Of a DNA stretch of 64,000 nucleotides, positions 1 to 9,859 are shown piece after piece. The first letter of the stretch is position 1. Each line of letters opens with the position of its first letter. Source of the stretch: Salinibacterium xinjiangense (GTDB taxonomy: Bacteria; Actinomycetota; Actinomycetes; Actinomycetales; Microbacteriaceae); the NCBI RefSeq assembly GCF_014645015.1, contig NZ_BMLC01000001.1:186001-250000 (forward strand), read 5' to 3'. The notes beneath the pieces are model-generated. The model saw only the letters and a program-made list of their open reading frames with translations. It searched no databases and was not told where the DNA came from. A program made the position numbers and the translations under genes.

Positions 1-33
1 GAACCCAGAACCGCGAGCCGGCGACGAGCTGCC

Positions 34-1446
34 TCACTCACAGTATGTGGCGTTCTCGGCGCTCTCGTCGCACCACGCGAACAGCCTGTCGACCGCGGCC
101 TGGTGCTCGTCTGCCGTCGTCGAGAACACGGTTTCACCGGTCGCAAGGTTGATCGGGACAAAGAACAGCCAGGGGCCGTCTACCGGATTCAACGCGGCAT
201 CGATCGCGAGGTCACCCGGCAGGCCGATAGGGCCCGCCGGCAGGCCGGGGTTGGCGTAGGTGTTGTAGACGTTCGACGGATCCGCCCTCTCCTCCGGCTC
301 GGTCCAGACCGAGTCGAACCGACCGGTGCCGTAAGCGACGGTCGCATCGGACTGCAGGTTGATGTCCTGCTCGATGCGGTTCTGGAACACCCGCGAGATC
401 TTATAGAAATCGTCGGGGTTGGCGCCGGCTTCACGCTGGATGATCGAGGCCATGATGAGCGTGTTGTAGCGGTTCTCCGGTGCGACGCCCGCGGCGTCCA
501 GCCTGCCGATCGTCGTATCCACGAGCAGCTGCAGGATCTGCTGCGCAGTCTCCCCGCCCTGAAGTTCGTAGGTGGCCGGGAAGAGATAACCCTCGAGCGT
601 CGGTGCCTGCTCCGGAAGCCCGTACGCCTGCGGATCCTCGGCGGCGGCTGTCACCTCCTCAAGAGGAAGTCCTGTCGTCTCGGCGATCACCTCCAGTGAG
701 GTCTGCAGCGAGATCCCCTCACGGAGCAGGAGTTTGTCCGTCACCTTATTGGCGCTGTCCTGAAGGGCGGTCACCGCCGTCTCGGCGCTCATCATCTTCT
801 GCAGTCGCCAGTTTCCCGGCAGGAATCCGACATCAGGGTTGGTCACAAGGTAGTCGTACACGGCGTCGTAGGTCATGGTGACGCCAGCCTCGTGGAGTTC
901 CCGCGCGACATCCGAACCGATGTCCCCGGATTGGACCGTCACGATGGCTTCCTCACCATTGCCCGATCCCTCGTAGTCAGTGGGCAACTGGATTCCCAGA
1001 AGCTCGCGCACCTGGGTGTTGTAGGTGGTCCAGCCATACGCCGCCACCGCCCCGCCAGCGCTGAGCACGAGCACGATCGGAAGCAGGATCTTCAGCCAGC
1101 GCTGGTTCCGCTTCTTCGGGCGATCGCCGCCGCCGCCGCCCCTGCGGGAGCGGCCCCCTGATCCCGGACCGTCGCCACCTGCCGACCACTGTTCGCGTTC
1201 TCGAGCCGCCCGGCGACTGCCCGGCGCAGCAGGGTCCGTCGCCCGGCGACCCTGTGCAGCCGCCGCCGCCGCAACGGCAGTTGCGGCTGTCCCAGCTGGA
1301 GCTTCCTGGGACGGCCGCGCACCGAACAGTTGGGCGAAGGAATCGAGCTCCGTGGGCTCGTGTGCCGACTCCTTCGGTGGTGTCACAAGGGGCGCCGCCG
1401 TCGGCCGCTGTGCGAAGATCTCATCCCAGCTCGGCTCGTTTGCCAT
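34..1446 (-). CDS. mltG: Endolytic murein transglycosylase MltG (YceG-like)
   Basis: 470-residue membrane-anchored lytic transglycosylase that cleaves nascent glycan strands and so limits peptidoglycan chain length. Residues 1-116 are a cytoplasmic, Ala- and Gly-rich, low-complexity tail. One membrane span lies near 117-139, followed by an extracytoplasmic YceG domain. The segment ASIIQREAG near the middle of the domain carries the conserved catalytic glutamate of the family. The start was set at the ATG at 1446 (MANEPSW) because it lies 4 bp after the ruvX stop; upstream in-frame codons would run inside ruvX. It is the last gene of an alaS-ruvX-mltG unit, a common actinobacterial order. The long disordered N-tail is typical of actinobacterial MltG. 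Function is by family, not tested here. Confidence 0.93.
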   Translation of the reverse strand: MANEPSWDEIFAQRPTAAPLVTPPKESAHEPTELDSFAQLFGARPSQEAPAGTAATAVAAAAAAQGRRATDPAAPGSRRAAREREQWSAGGDGPGSGGRSRRGGGGGDRPKKRNQRWLKILLPIVLVLSAGGAVAAYGWTTYNTQVRELLGIQLPTDYEGSGNGEEAIVTVQSGDIGSDVARELHEAGVTMTYDAVYDYLVTNPDVGFLPGNWRLQKMMSAETAVTALQDSANKVTDKLLLREGISLQTSLEVIAETTGLPLEEVTAAAEDPQAYGLPEQAPTLEGYLFPATYELQGGETAQQILQLLVDTTIGRLDAAGVAPENRYNTLIMASIIQREAGANPDDFYKISRVFQNRIEQDINLQSDATVAYGTGRFDSVWTEPEERADPSNVYNTYANPGLPAGPIGLPGDLAIDAALNPVDGPWLFFVPINLATGETVFSTTADEHQAAVDRLFAWCDESAENATYCE

Positions 1447-1450
1447 GATC

Positions 1451-1912
1451 CTATGATCCTTCGGGGGTGTCGACGATGAGACCAGGAGGTGTACCAGCCG
1501 CGCGCTCGAGGTCGAGGGCATGTTGCAGAATTATAACGGCGGCAACCTGATCCACCACTGAGCGTGAATTTTTCGCGTTCCTGCCAGACGCCCGAAGCGC
1601 CGAATTGGCTGACACAGTAGACAGCCTCTCGTCGACCATGCGAACGGGAATCCCCAGATCGCGAGCGATCTGCGCGGCAAACCCTCTCGCGTCATCCGTC
1701 GATGGGGTGTCGCGGCCCGACAGCGCTATCGGCAGCCCGACCACGATCTCGACGGCGTCGATCTCTGCAGCGAGTTGTGCAATGCGAACCAGGTCGCCCC
1801 GCCCCCGCTGCACGGTCTCGACCGGCGTGGCCAGCATTCCGTGAAGATCGCTGCGGGCCACCCCGATGCGCACTTTTCCCACATCGACACCGAGTCGCAC
1901 GCCGGTTCGCAC
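1451..1912 (-). CDS. ruvX: Putative Holliday junction resolvase / pre-16S rRNA nuclease RuvX (YqgF)
   Basis: 153-residue RNase H-fold protein. The N-terminal motif LGVDVGKVRIGVA supplies the first acidic residue, DERLST the conserved D-E-R motif, and DQVAAVIIL the C-terminal aspartate. YqgF proteins mature the 5' end of 16S rRNA in E. coli and are also proposed as Holliday junction resolvases. The GTG start shares one base with the alaS TAG stop (TAGTG), so translation is probably coupled. Length and motif order match the family. Confidence 0.92.
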   Translation of the reverse strand: MRTGVRLGVDVGKVRIGVARSDLHGMLATPVETVQRGRGDLVRIAQLAAEIDAVEIVVGLPIALSGRDTPSTDDARGFAAQIARDLGIPVRMVDERLSTVSANSALRASGRNAKNSRSVVDQVAAVIILQHALDLERAAGTPPGLIVDTPEGS

Positions 1913-4566
1913 TATCGCGACACTGCCGCGGTGATCGCTTCGAGCGCAGCTCCGATGGCGGTGACGTCAGAGCCACCGCCCTGTGCGAGGTCGTCTTTTC
2001 CGCCGCCTCCACCGCCGAGCACACCGGCAGCAGCCTTTGCCATCGCGCCGGCTTTGAGACCGAGCGCCCGAGAGGCCTCATTGGTCGCCACAATCACGGC
2101 GGGCTTACCGGCAACATCTGCCGCCAGAGCCACAACCGAGGCACCGGATCCGAGCCGCTCACGCACACCCATGACCAGCGACCGCAGGTCGTCGCTCGAG
2201 GCGATGGCACCAATGTTCTCTGCCACGAGATCGATGTCGCCTCGCCTGCTCGAGTTCGCCACAATGGCCGGAATCCGCTGCGACAACTGACCGGCTTCGA
2301 ATTCGGCGATCTTCTTCTCGGCGGCCTTCAGCTCAGCCACGAGGGCGCTGATGCGCTGGGGCAACTGCTCCCGGGGTGTCTTGAGTGACGACGTCAGTTC
2401 AGAAACGATGGCACGTTCGGCGGCCAGGTCACGGAAGGCGTCGAGACCGACGAGCGATTCGATGCGCCGGTTCGATGATCCGACCGATGATTCACCGATG
2501 AGATTGATCAGGCCGACCTCAGCCGACCGCGATACGTGCGTTCCCGCACACAGTTCCAGCGACCAAGGGCCGCCGATCTCCACCACCCGCACAGTGTCCC
2601 CGTACTTCTCGCTGAACAGTGCCATCGCGCCAAGAGCCTTCGCCTCCTCGATGGGGAGGATGCGCGTGGTCACCTCGAGGTTGTCGCGCACGGCGTTGTT
2701 GGCGACCTCTTCGATCTCGCTCTTGGTCGCTGCGGACAGCGCCGAGTTCCAGGAGAAGTCCAGTCGCATATATCCGGATTTATTGTACGAACCGGACTGG
2801 TGCGCCTGTGGCCCGAGGATCTGCCGAAGAGCGGCATGGATGAGGTGCGTCGCCGAATGCGCCTGGGTCGCACCGCGGCGCCACTCGGGGTCGACGACGC
2901 TGGTCGCGGCATCCCCCACTCCGACTTCGCCCGAGGTGACCTGCACCTTGTGGCTGACGAGTCCCTTGACGGGGCGCTGCACATCGAGCACCTCGAGTTC
3001 GAACCCAGTGCCGACGATGGTGCCGGAGTCGGCTTCCTGGCCTCCCGATTCCGGATACAGCGAGGTCTCGGCAAGTATCACTTCGGCGATCTGCCCCGAG
3101 GTCGCCCTGCTGACCGAGGCTCCGTCGACGATCAGCCCGAGCACGCTCGACTCGGTGTCGAGGTGGTCGTAGCCCGTGAAGGTCGTCTCACCTTTTGCAC
3201 GGAAAGCGCTGTAGACCGAGAGATCAGCGAGGTGCTGTTTCTTCGACTTCGCGTCGGCCTTGGCCAGGGTGCGCTGGTGGTTCATGAGCGCGTCGAATCC
3301 CGCACGGTCGATCGAGAGCCCGGCTTCGTCCGCGATCTCGAGGGTCAGGTCGATCGGGAATCCGTACGTGTCATGCAGGAGAAACGCGGTGTCGGTCGGC
3401 AGCTGCACGGCTCCGGCCTGCTGCGTGCGTGCGACGGCGACATCCAGGATCGTCGTGCCGCTGGCGAGCGTGCGGAGGAAGGTCTCCTCCTCGGCCACTG
3501 CCAGTCGTGAGATCCTGTCGAAATCGCTGGCGACCTCGGGATACTGGGCCTTCATCGCGTCCCTTGATGCCGGGAACAGTTCAGCGAACGTCGGATCTTC
3601 GACGCCGAGCAGTCGCATCGAGCGCACTGTGCGCCTGAGCAGCCGGCGCAGGATGTAGCCGCGCCCCTCATTCGCCGGCGTGACGCCATCCGACATCAGC
3701 ATCAGGCTCGAGCGCACGTGATCGGCTATGACGCGCATCCTGACGTCATCCTCCAGGCTCGCACCGTATCGTCGCCCCGACAGCTCAGCTGCCCGGTCGA
3801 GCACGGGGCGAACCTGGTCGATCTCGTACATGTTCTCGACGCCCTGCTTGATGAACGCGACGCGCTCCATGCCCATGCCGGTGTCGATGTTCTGGCTGGG
3901 AAGCTCGCCCAGGATCTCGAAGTTCTTCCCGCTGCCCTCGCCGCGGAGGTACTGCATGAAGACGAGGTTCCAGATCTCCACGTAGCGGTCGTCGTCTGTC
4001 GCCGGCCCACCATCCCGACCGTAGGACGGCCCGCGGTCGAAGAAGATCTCCGAGCATGGCCCCGCTGGTCCCGGCTGCCCGGTCGACCAGTAGTTGGTGT
4101 CCATGTCGAGTCGCTGGATGCGCTCGTCTGGCAGCCCTGCCGTCTTCTTCCAGAAATTGACGGCGTCGTCGTCGTCCTTGTAGACGGTGACCCACAGGTC
4201 TTTCTCGTCGAATCCGAATCCGCCTGCGGACTCGCTGTTCGTGAGCAGCTCCCAGGCGTATTCGATCGCCTGCTCCTTGAAGTAGTCACCGAACGAGAAG
4301 TTTCCGTTCATCTGGAAGAACGTGCCGTGCCGTGGAGTCTTACCCACCTCTTCGATGTCGAGGGTCCTGATGCACTTCTGCACACTCGTCGCGCGCGGGT
4401 ACGGCGCGGGCACCAGCCCGGTCAGGTACGGCACGAACGGCACCATCCCGGCAACCGTGAAAAGTAGGGTCGGGTCATCGCTGACAAGCGATGCCGAGGG
4501 AACGATGGTGTGCCCACGGTCCCCGAAGAAGTTCAGCCAGCGGCTCTGGATGTCAGCGGTGTACAT
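1912..4566 (-). CDS. alaS: Alanine--tRNA ligase
   Basis: 884 residues, the usual bacterial AlaRS length. The N-terminal class II catalytic domain begins MYTADIQSRWLNFF. The editing domain carries the zinc-binding pairs HSATH (about 566-570) and CAGTH (about 672-676), and the C-terminal oligomerisation domain ends in a Gly-rich GGGGGGKDDLAQGGG segment. It charges tRNA-Ala and clears mischarged Ser/Gly. It is first in the alaS-ruvX-mltG unit; a purine-rich AGGAGG lies just before the ATG at 4566. Confidence 0.97.
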   Translation of the reverse strand: MYTADIQSRWLNFFGDRGHTIVPSASLVSDDPTLLFTVAGMVPFVPYLTGLVPAPYPRATSVQKCIRTLDIEEVGKTPRHGTFFQMNGNFSFGDYFKEQAIEYAWELLTNSESAGGFGFDEKDLWVTVYKDDDDAVNFWKKTAGLPDERIQRLDMDTNYWSTGQPGPAGPCSEIFFDRGPSYGRDGGPATDDDRYVEIWNLVFMQYLRGEGSGKNFEILGELPSQNIDTGMGMERVAFIKQGVENMYEIDQVRPVLDRAAELSGRRYGASLEDDVRMRVIADHVRSSLMLMSDGVTPANEGRGYILRRLLRRTVRSMRLLGVEDPTFAELFPASRDAMKAQYPEVASDFDRISRLAVAEEETFLRTLASGTTILDVAVARTQQAGAVQLPTDTAFLLHDTYGFPIDLTLEIADEAGLSIDRAGFDALMNHQRTLAKADAKSKKQHLADLSVYSAFRAKGETTFTGYDHLDTESSVLGLIVDGASVSRATSGQIAEVILAETSLYPESGGQEADSGTIVGTGFELEVLDVQRPVKGLVSHKVQVTSGEVGVGDAATSVVDPEWRRGATQAHSATHLIHAALRQILGPQAHQSGSYNKSGYMRLDFSWNSALSAATKSEIEEVANNAVRDNLEVTTRILPIEEAKALGAMALFSEKYGDTVRVVEIGGPWSLELCAGTHVSRSAEVGLINLIGESSVGSSNRRIESLVGLDAFRDLAAERAIVSELTSSLKTPREQLPQRISALVAELKAAEKKIAEFEAGQLSQRIPAIVANSSRRGDIDLVAENIGAIASSDDLRSLVMGVRERLGSGASVVALAADVAGKPAVIVATNEASRALGLKAGAMAKAAAGVLGGGGGGKDDLAQGGGSDVTAIGAALEAITAAVSR

Positions 4567-4648
4567 AGGAGGTCCCGGTTAGTAGTTGTGCGGCGGGGAC
4601 CAGTGACCGGGCCCGCAGCAGCTCAGCGGCTTCGTTGGAGATCTGGGC

Positions 4649-4840
4649 TCAGGCTTCGTCCACGGCGGCGCGCAACTCGGCCTCGCGAGACGTGTACCCG
4701 TCGACCACGGCACTGCCGAACTCACGGGCGCGGGAGTTGACGTCGTCGAAGAAACGCTTGCCCTGCGGGGTCATCGACACCGTGTGCGCGACGAGGAATC
4801 CGATCGCGACACCGACGAATACGAGGACGAGATTCTTCAT
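4649..4840 (-). CDS. Small membrane-anchored protein of unknown function
   Basis: 63 residues: one N-terminal hydrophobic segment (about 3-21, VLVFVGVAIGFLVAHTV) followed by a charged helix (about 28-63). This resembles short YtxH-like membrane proteins found before alaS in related actinomycetes. It lies between alaS and a DUF948 gene on the same strand. AGGAGC sits just ahead of the ATG. No function can be assigned. Confidence 0.7.
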   Translation of the reverse strand: MKNLVLVFVGVAIGFLVAHTVSMTPQGKRFFDDVNSRAREFGSAVVDGYTSREAELRAAVDEA

Positions 4841-4887
4841 TGTGCTCCTGTGGCAAGACGGGTCGAGCAGTGCAGTGGCTTCACAGT

Positions 4888-5265
4888 TTAGTTCTTCGAC
4901 GCCGAACGGCCGGTGCCCGACCGTGAGCCGCTGAGCGCAGCACGAACACCCGCGGAGAAACTCGCGATCCTGATCAGCGGGCCGCCCACGCTCGCAGCAA
5001 ACAGCGCGACGAGCGAAGACAGGTTCTTCGTGGCCTCCTCGACGCTGCCGGTGATCGAGTCGACGCGAGCGATCTGCTTGTTCGTCTCGCTGATCGTCGT
5101 CGTCGCCTCTTCAAGGATCGGCGTGATGTTCTCACTCGCGCTGCGGATCGCGGCGCTCGCCTCGTCGAACACCCGGCCCAGCTTGATGAGTGGAATCGCG
5201 GAGATGCCCACCAGGATCGCAAACACTCCTGCGGCGATGAGTCCGGCTACGTCTGCACCAGTCAT
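4888..5265 (-). CDS. DUF948 domain-containing membrane protein
   Basis: 125 residues with one N-terminal transmembrane helix (about 7-27) and a long helical region rich in Ala/Thr/Ser/Glu (about 30-85), the pattern of DUF948 (general-stress-associated) proteins. The ATG at 5265 was chosen because GAGGGA lies 7 bp upstream; an upstream in-frame Met at 5322 has no such site and falls in a terminator hairpin. It sits between rpsD and the small membrane gene, both on the same strand. Cellular role unknown. Confidence 0.8.
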   Translation of the reverse strand: MTGADVAGLIAAGVFAILVGISAIPLIKLGRVFDEASAAIRSASENITPILEEATTTISETNKQIARVDSITGSVEEATKNLSSLVALFAASVGGPLIRIASFSAGVRAALSGSRSGTGRSASKN

Positions 5266-5288
5266 GACATGTTCCCTCGTTAACGTGA

Positions 5289-5318
5289 GAAGCGGGCCAT
5301 CCTGCGATGACCCGCTTC
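5289..5318 (-). terminator. Hairpin downstream of rpsD
   Basis: 13-bp inverted repeat (5289-5301 and 5306-5318, one mismatch, 4-nt loop) just beyond the rpsD stop. It should end rpsD transcripts or reduce read-through into the DUF948 gene. The following T-run is weak. Confidence 0.6.
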
Positions 5319-5355
5319 CCACAGTAACTGCTCAGAGTTACCGGATGACCCAGCG

Positions 5356-5985
5356 TTAGCGAGCCGCGTAGTACTCCACGACGAGCTGGACTTCACAGGT
5401 CACGGGGACCTCGGCGCGCTTCGGACGACGCACGAGGCGTGTCTGCAGCTTGTCGATCTCGACCTCGAGGTACCCAGGGGTCTTAGGGAGCACGTCGACG
5501 TGTCCACCGGCGGCGGCGACCTGGAAGATCTCCATGCCCTCGCTCTTGGCCTTCACGTGAACAAGCTGTCCCGGCTTGACGCGGAACGACGGACGGTCGA
5601 CGAGCTGCCCGTCGACCAGGATGTGACGGTGAACGATCATCTGGCGTGACTGGGCCGTGGTGCGGGCGATAGCTGAGCGAACGAGGATGGCGTCAAGACG
5701 CATCTCGAGCTGCTCGACGAGGTTTTCACCGGTCAGGCCGGCGGCCTTGCGGGCCTCCTCGAACTGGATCTTGAGCTGCGCTTCGCGGATGCCGTACTGG
5801 GCACGCAGGCGCTGCTTCTCGCGCAGGCGGACGGCGTAGTCGCTGTCCTGCTTGCGCTTGGTGCGACCGTGCTCACCCGGAGCGTACGGACGCTTCTCGA
5901 GGTATTTGGCAGCCTTCGGGGTCAGGGCGATGCCCAGGGCCCTCGAGAGACGGGTCTTGCTGCGGGTACGTGACTTAGTAGACAC
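5356..5985 (-). CDS. rpsD: 30S ribosomal protein S4
   Basis: 209-residue primary 16S rRNA-binding protein of the small subunit. The conserved N-terminus STKSRTRSKTRLSRALGI, the YAPGEHG motif and the S4 RNA-binding domain in the C-terminal half (QLEMRLDAILVRS; MIVHRHILVDG) are all present. The GTG at 5985 is preceded by AAGGAA and gives the standard N-terminus; the open frame extends 35 codons further with no S4 similarity. It stands alone rather than in an rpsM-rpsK-rpoA cluster, as in several actinomycete families. Confidence 0.97.
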   Translation of the reverse strand: MSTKSRTRSKTRLSRALGIALTPKAAKYLEKRPYAPGEHGRTKRKQDSDYAVRLREKQRLRAQYGIREAQLKIQFEEARKAAGLTGENLVEQLEMRLDAILVRSAIARTTAQSRQMIVHRHILVDGQLVDRPSFRVKPGQLVHVKAKSEGMEIFQVAAAGGHVDVLPKTPGYLEVEIDKLQTRLVRRPKRAEVPVTCEVQLVVEYYAAR

Positions 5986-6198
5986 GGGTTCCTTACTGTC
6001 GGTGAATAGTGGAAACGGCTGCTCGCGCGCACGCATGCGCACGCAAAACATGTGCTTGAAAGCACGCCGTGAAAGTAGAGGGGCTGCCATGCGGAACCCG
6101 GTCGGCTACAGACCGTCTTTCCCTAACCAGCGATTTCGTTGCAGCCGCGCGCGGAAATCAGGCCTTAGGCAGCGCTAAGAGTATCACGCGCGCGCTGG

Positions 6199-7530
6199 TC
6201 ACTCACCACGAATGATGCCCCTGAGCTTCTCCAGTCGGGCCGCCACGTCACGTTCGTTGCCGTTGTTGGTCGGCCTGTAATAGTCGGTGCCCTTGAGTTC
6301 GTCCGGCAGGTACTGCTGCTGCACCACACCGAAGTCGGAGTCGTGCGAGTACTTATAGCCCTTGCCATGCCCCAGCCGCTTTGCGCCGGGGTAATGGGCG
6401 TCGCGCAGCGGCTTGGGCACGCGGCCGATCTTGCCAGCGCGCACGTCGGCGATCGCGGCATCCAGTGCCATGTATGCGGCATTCGACTTCGGCGCAGTCG
6501 CTAGATAGACGACCGCCTCGGCCAGCGGGATGCGCCCTTCGGGCATGCCGATCAGCTGCACTGCGTCGGCCGCCGCCATCGCGATCAGCAGCGCCTGCGG
6601 GTCGGCCATGCCGATATCTTCTGCAGCGGAGATGATGACCCTGCGCGCGATGAACCTCGGATCTTCGCCAGCCTCGATCATGCGCGCCAGGTAGTGCAGC
6701 GCTGCGTCGACATCCGAGCCACGCACCGACTTGATGAAGGCGCTGATCACGTCGTAATGCTCGTCACCCTGCCGGTCGTAGCGCAGCAGTGCACGGTCGA
6801 CGGCCATCGCAACGATCTCGGTGGTGACCACAGGCTTTCCCTCACCGGCATACGAGGCAGTGGCGGCCAGCGCGGAGGCTTCGAGAGCCGTCAGTGCTCG
6901 TCGTGCGTCACCTGACGACAGCCGGATGATGCTCGCGCGAGCCTCTGCCGCAAGCTCCACTGCGTCGTGCAGGCCGCGGGGGTCTGTCACGGCGCGGTCG
7001 ATGAGTATTCCGAGATCTGTTTCGTCGAGTTGCTCAAGAGTGAGCAGCAGTGATCGGGACAACAGCGGGGAGATCACAGAGAATGACGGGTTCTCGGTGG
7101 TTGCCGCGATCAGGATCACCCAGCCGTTCTCGACACCGGGAAGCAGGGCATCCTGTTGCGCTTTCGTGAAGCGGTGGATCTCGTCGAGGAACAGCACAGT
7201 GGTCAGTCCGTACAGGTCGCGGCTCGACAGCGCTTCTTCCATGACCTGCCTGACATCGCGCACCCCGGCAGTGACCGCTGAGAGCTCGACGAACTTGCGT
7301 CCGGAGCTGTGGGCGATGGCTTTGGCGAGGGTCGTCTTCCCCGTGCCGGGTGGGCCCCACAGGATGATGGACACCGAACCCTGCTCGCCAGACTTGTCTG
7401 AGGCGAGGCTCACCAGCGGCGACCCCGGAGTGAGCAGGTGACGCTGCCCGGCTACCTCATCAAGGTTCATCGGCCTCATGCGTACCGCGAGAGGCGTGGC
7501 GCCGCTGCGTAGACCGGGGCCGCTATCCAT
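6199..7530 (-). CDS. rarA: Replication-associated recombination protein RarA (MgsA), AAA+ ATPase
   Basis: 443 residues. Walker [10 protein letters not shown] at 59-67, Walker [10 protein letters not shown] at 112-120, sensor-1 region AATTENPSF, and a C-terminal tetramerisation region with the family-typical YKYSHD and [15 protein letters not shown] segments. RarA acts at stalled replication forks and shares its fold with clamp loaders and RuvB. It is divergent from the cyclophilin gene; the roughly 110-bp gap must hold both promoters. Confidence 0.95.
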   Translation of the reverse strand: MDSGPGLRSGATPLAVRMRPMNLDEVAGQRHLLTPGSPLVSLASDKSGEQGSVSIILWGPPGTGKTTLAKAIAHSSGRKFVELSAVTAGVRDVRQVMEEALSSRDLYGLTTVLFLDEIHRFTKAQQDALLPGVENGWVILIAATTENPSFSVISPLLSRSLLLTLEQLDETDLGILIDRAVTDPRGLHDAVELAAEARASIIRLSSGDARRALTALEASALAATASYAGEGKPVVTTEIVAMAVDRALLRYDRQGDEHYDVISAFIKSVRGSDVDAALHYLARMIEAGEDPRFIARRVIISAAEDIGMADPQALLIAMAAADAVQLIGMPEGRIPLAEAVVYLATAPKSNAAYMALDAAIADVRAGKIGRVPKPLRDAHYPGAKRLGHGKGYKYSHDSDFGVVQQQYLPDELKGTDYYRPTNNGNERDVAARLEKLRGIIRGE

Positions 7531-7641
7531 TGGTCAATGCTAACCGTGGCAACCGACAGACGTGGATATCGTAAAGTTCTCACTGCGGGCCCAGCGAGGC
7601 GACGCGTCATCATCAGGGTCTTGCCCGCAAAGGAGTCATTC

Positions 7642-8442
7642 GTGGCACAGAGTAAGAGCACCGATCGCGCGGCCCGCGATGCCCGTGAGCGCCTGCGGCT
7701 GTACAAGGCCCGGCAAACCGTTCACGAGCATGGCCGCAAGCGTCGCTCCCGCGACAACCTCATCGCGATCATCGGGGTGCTCGCCGTGATCGCTCTCGTG
7801 ACCGGCGCGCAATTGTTCTACTTCAATGGCGGGCCGGGTACGGCAACACCAGTTCCGACCTCGACACCCACCGACACGGCAACCGCTGCTCCCGAAGGCC
7901 AAAACGTCGGCGACGTGCCGGACCCCGCGGTCGCCGAAGGCCGCACCTGGACAGGCAACCTCACTCTTAATGATGTCCAGCTCGGCATCTCGCTCGACGG
8001 TGCTCTCGCACCGCAGGCTGTCGCCTCGTTGGTCACTGACGCGGCCGCTGGTTACTACGTGGGCAAGACCTGCCACAGGCTCGTGTCGAGCCCGACGGCC
8101 GGCCTCCTCCAATGCGGTTCGGCTGACGGCACCGGAGCCACCGACTCCACCTACAGCTTCGGCCCGCTGGAAAACACGGCTCCGGGCGGCATCTACCCCG
8201 CCGGCAGCATCGCGATGGCCCGGGCTGGGGACAATGCCTACAGCAACGGTCGACAGTTCTTCATCGTCTATGCGGATGCCACGCTGCCCGACGACTCCGT
8301 GGGTGGCTACACCATCGTCGGATCCGTCACGAGTGGCCTCGACCAGTTCATGGCGTCGATAGCTGACGCCGGAGTCGTCGACGGTGCTGCCGACGGTGCA
8401 CCGGTGGTGCCGACATCCATCACCGGCTTCACGATCCAATAA
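7642..8442 (+). CDS. Membrane-anchored peptidyl-prolyl cis-trans isomerase (cyclophilin type)
   Basis: 266 residues. A basic cytoplasmic N-terminus is followed by one membrane span (about 40-60), a Thr/Pro-rich linker and a C-terminal cyclophilin domain (CHRLVS; GSIAMARAG; NGRQFFIVY). It probably folds proteins outside the membrane. The GTG at 7642 follows AAGGAG with 6-bp spacing; the open frame extends upstream without a ribosome site. Some active-site positions differ from human CypA, as is usual for actinobacterial secreted cyclophilins. Location next to rarA and a DUF349 gene is common in the family. Confidence 0.9.
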   Translation: MAQSKSTDRAARDARERLRLYKARQTVHEHGRKRRSRDNLIAIIGVLAVIALVTGAQLFYFNGGPGTATPVPTSTPTDTATAAPEGQNVGDVPDPAVAEGRTWTGNLTLNDVQLGISLDGALAPQAVASLVTDAAAGYYVGKTCHRLVSSPTAGLLQCGSADGTGATDSTYSFGPLENTAPGGIYPAGSIAMARAGDNAYSNGRQFFIVYADATLPDDSVGGYTIVGSVTSGLDQFMASIADAGVVDGAADGAPVVPTSITGFTIQ

Positions 8443-8540
8443 CACCGATGCGGTCGATTCCCACGGTGCCATAGGCTTGAGCCGCTGGGCAGGACACGAA
8501 TGTGTCCGGCCATTCAGAACGAACTGCAAGGGTGATTCAC

Positions 8541-9773
8541 GTGGCAACAGACGATCAGGCTCCATGGGGCCGCGTCGACGAGACCGGTACCGTCTTCGTT
8601 CGCGAAGCAACGGGTGAGCGCGCGGTCGGGCAGTACCCCGACGGTTCCCCGGAAGAGGCTCTCGCGTACTTCCAGCGCAAGTTCAGCGAGCTTGCCGGGC
8701 AGGTGACGCTGCTCGAGCAGCGTGTGAAGCGCGGTGCACCTGCAAGTGATGTCTCGAAGGCCGTCAGGGCACTCGCTGCCAGCATCGCTACCGCGAACGC
8801 CGTGGGCAACCTCGCCGCACTCCAGTCGCGGATCGAGGCGCTCGGTGGCACCGTCACCGAGTTGACCGTGAAGCAGACAGAAGAGTCGAAGGCCGTCGTG
8901 TCGGCCGCGCTCGTCGAGAGGGAGAGCCTCGTGGTCGAGGCCGAGACTCTCGCCGCGCAGGATCCCGCGAAGGCGCAGTGGAAGCAGGTCACGGCGACTA
9001 TCGACGAGATCTTCGCTCGCTGGCAGAAGCATCAGGCCGACGGCCCACGCCTGCCGAAGAACGAAGCGAACGAACTGTGGAAACGGTTCCGTGCCGCGAG
9101 GGCGACCATCGACACCCACCGCAAAGCGTTTTTTGCGGAGCTGGACAGTGTGCATAAAGACGCGAAGGCTGCGAAGCAGGCTCTCGTCGAGAAGGCCGAG
9201 GGCCTGGTCGGTAAAGGTGCAGAAGGCATCCCGATCTACCGCAACCTCCTCGACCAGTGGAAAGCCGCTGGTCGCGCGGGCAAGAAATTTGACGACGCCC
9301 TGTGGGCCCAGTTCAAAGAGGCCGGTGACGCCCTGTACTCCGCGAAGGGCGAGGTCGACGCGCAGGACTCCGTCGAATTCACCGCGAATCTCGAATTAAA
9401 GGAAACACTGCTGGTCGAGGCCGAGCCACTGCTCACCGAGACCGATCGCTCGAAGGCGAAAGACGCACTGCTGCGAATCCAGACCAACTGGGACAAGATC
9501 GGGAAGGTCCCCCGCGACAAGGTCAAGACGATCGAAGATCGGCTCCGCAAGGTCGAGAATGCCGTGCGAAAGCTCGACGAAGACCACTGGCAGAAGAACA
9601 ACCCCGAGCGCAAACAGCGCGAGTCAGGATTCCTCGGCCAGCTCAACGACGCCATCGCCAAGCTCGAACGAGAACTGGACGACGCGAAGGCAAGCGGCGA
9701 TAAGCGCGCTATTTCCACGGCTCAGGAAGCACTGGATGCTCGTAAGGCCTGGCTCGGCGCGATCGCCAAGTAG
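8541..9773 (+). CDS. DUF349 domain-containing protein
   Basis: 410-residue, highly charged, largely alpha-helical protein. Repeated W-x2-I/F-x-KVPR-like segments (AKAQWKQV; LLDQWKAAGRAGKKFDD; QTNWDKIGKVPRDKV) mark at least three DUF349 units; flanking helices look coiled-coil. DUF349 proteins are widespread in actinobacteria with no settled function. The GTG at 8541 (MATDDQAPWGR) has AAGGG about 8 bp upstream and was preferred over 8502. Confidence 0.88.
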   Translation: MATDDQAPWGRVDETGTVFVREATGERAVGQYPDGSPEEALAYFQRKFSELAGQVTLLEQRVKRGAPASDVSKAVRALAASIATANAVGNLAALQSRIEALGGTVTELTVKQTEESKAVVSAALVERESLVVEAETLAAQDPAKAQWKQVTATIDEIFARWQKHQADGPRLPKNEANELWKRFRAARATIDTHRKAFFAELDSVHKDAKAAKQALVEKAEGLVGKGAEGIPIYRNLLDQWKAAGRAGKKFDDALWAQFKEAGDALYSAKGEVDAQDSVEFTANLELKETLLVEAEPLLTETDRSKAKDALLRIQTNWDKIGKVPRDKVKTIEDRLRKVENAVRKLDEDHWQKNNPERKQRESGFLGQLNDAIAKLERELDDAKASGDKRAISTAQEALDARKAWLGAIAK

Positions 9774-9859
9774 CCGCGCCCGGGTTTCCACAGGCGTGGT
9801 AAGTCCACAGATTCCTCAGACGGCTGCGGCGTGCCGCATTCACGAACCATGATGACGGC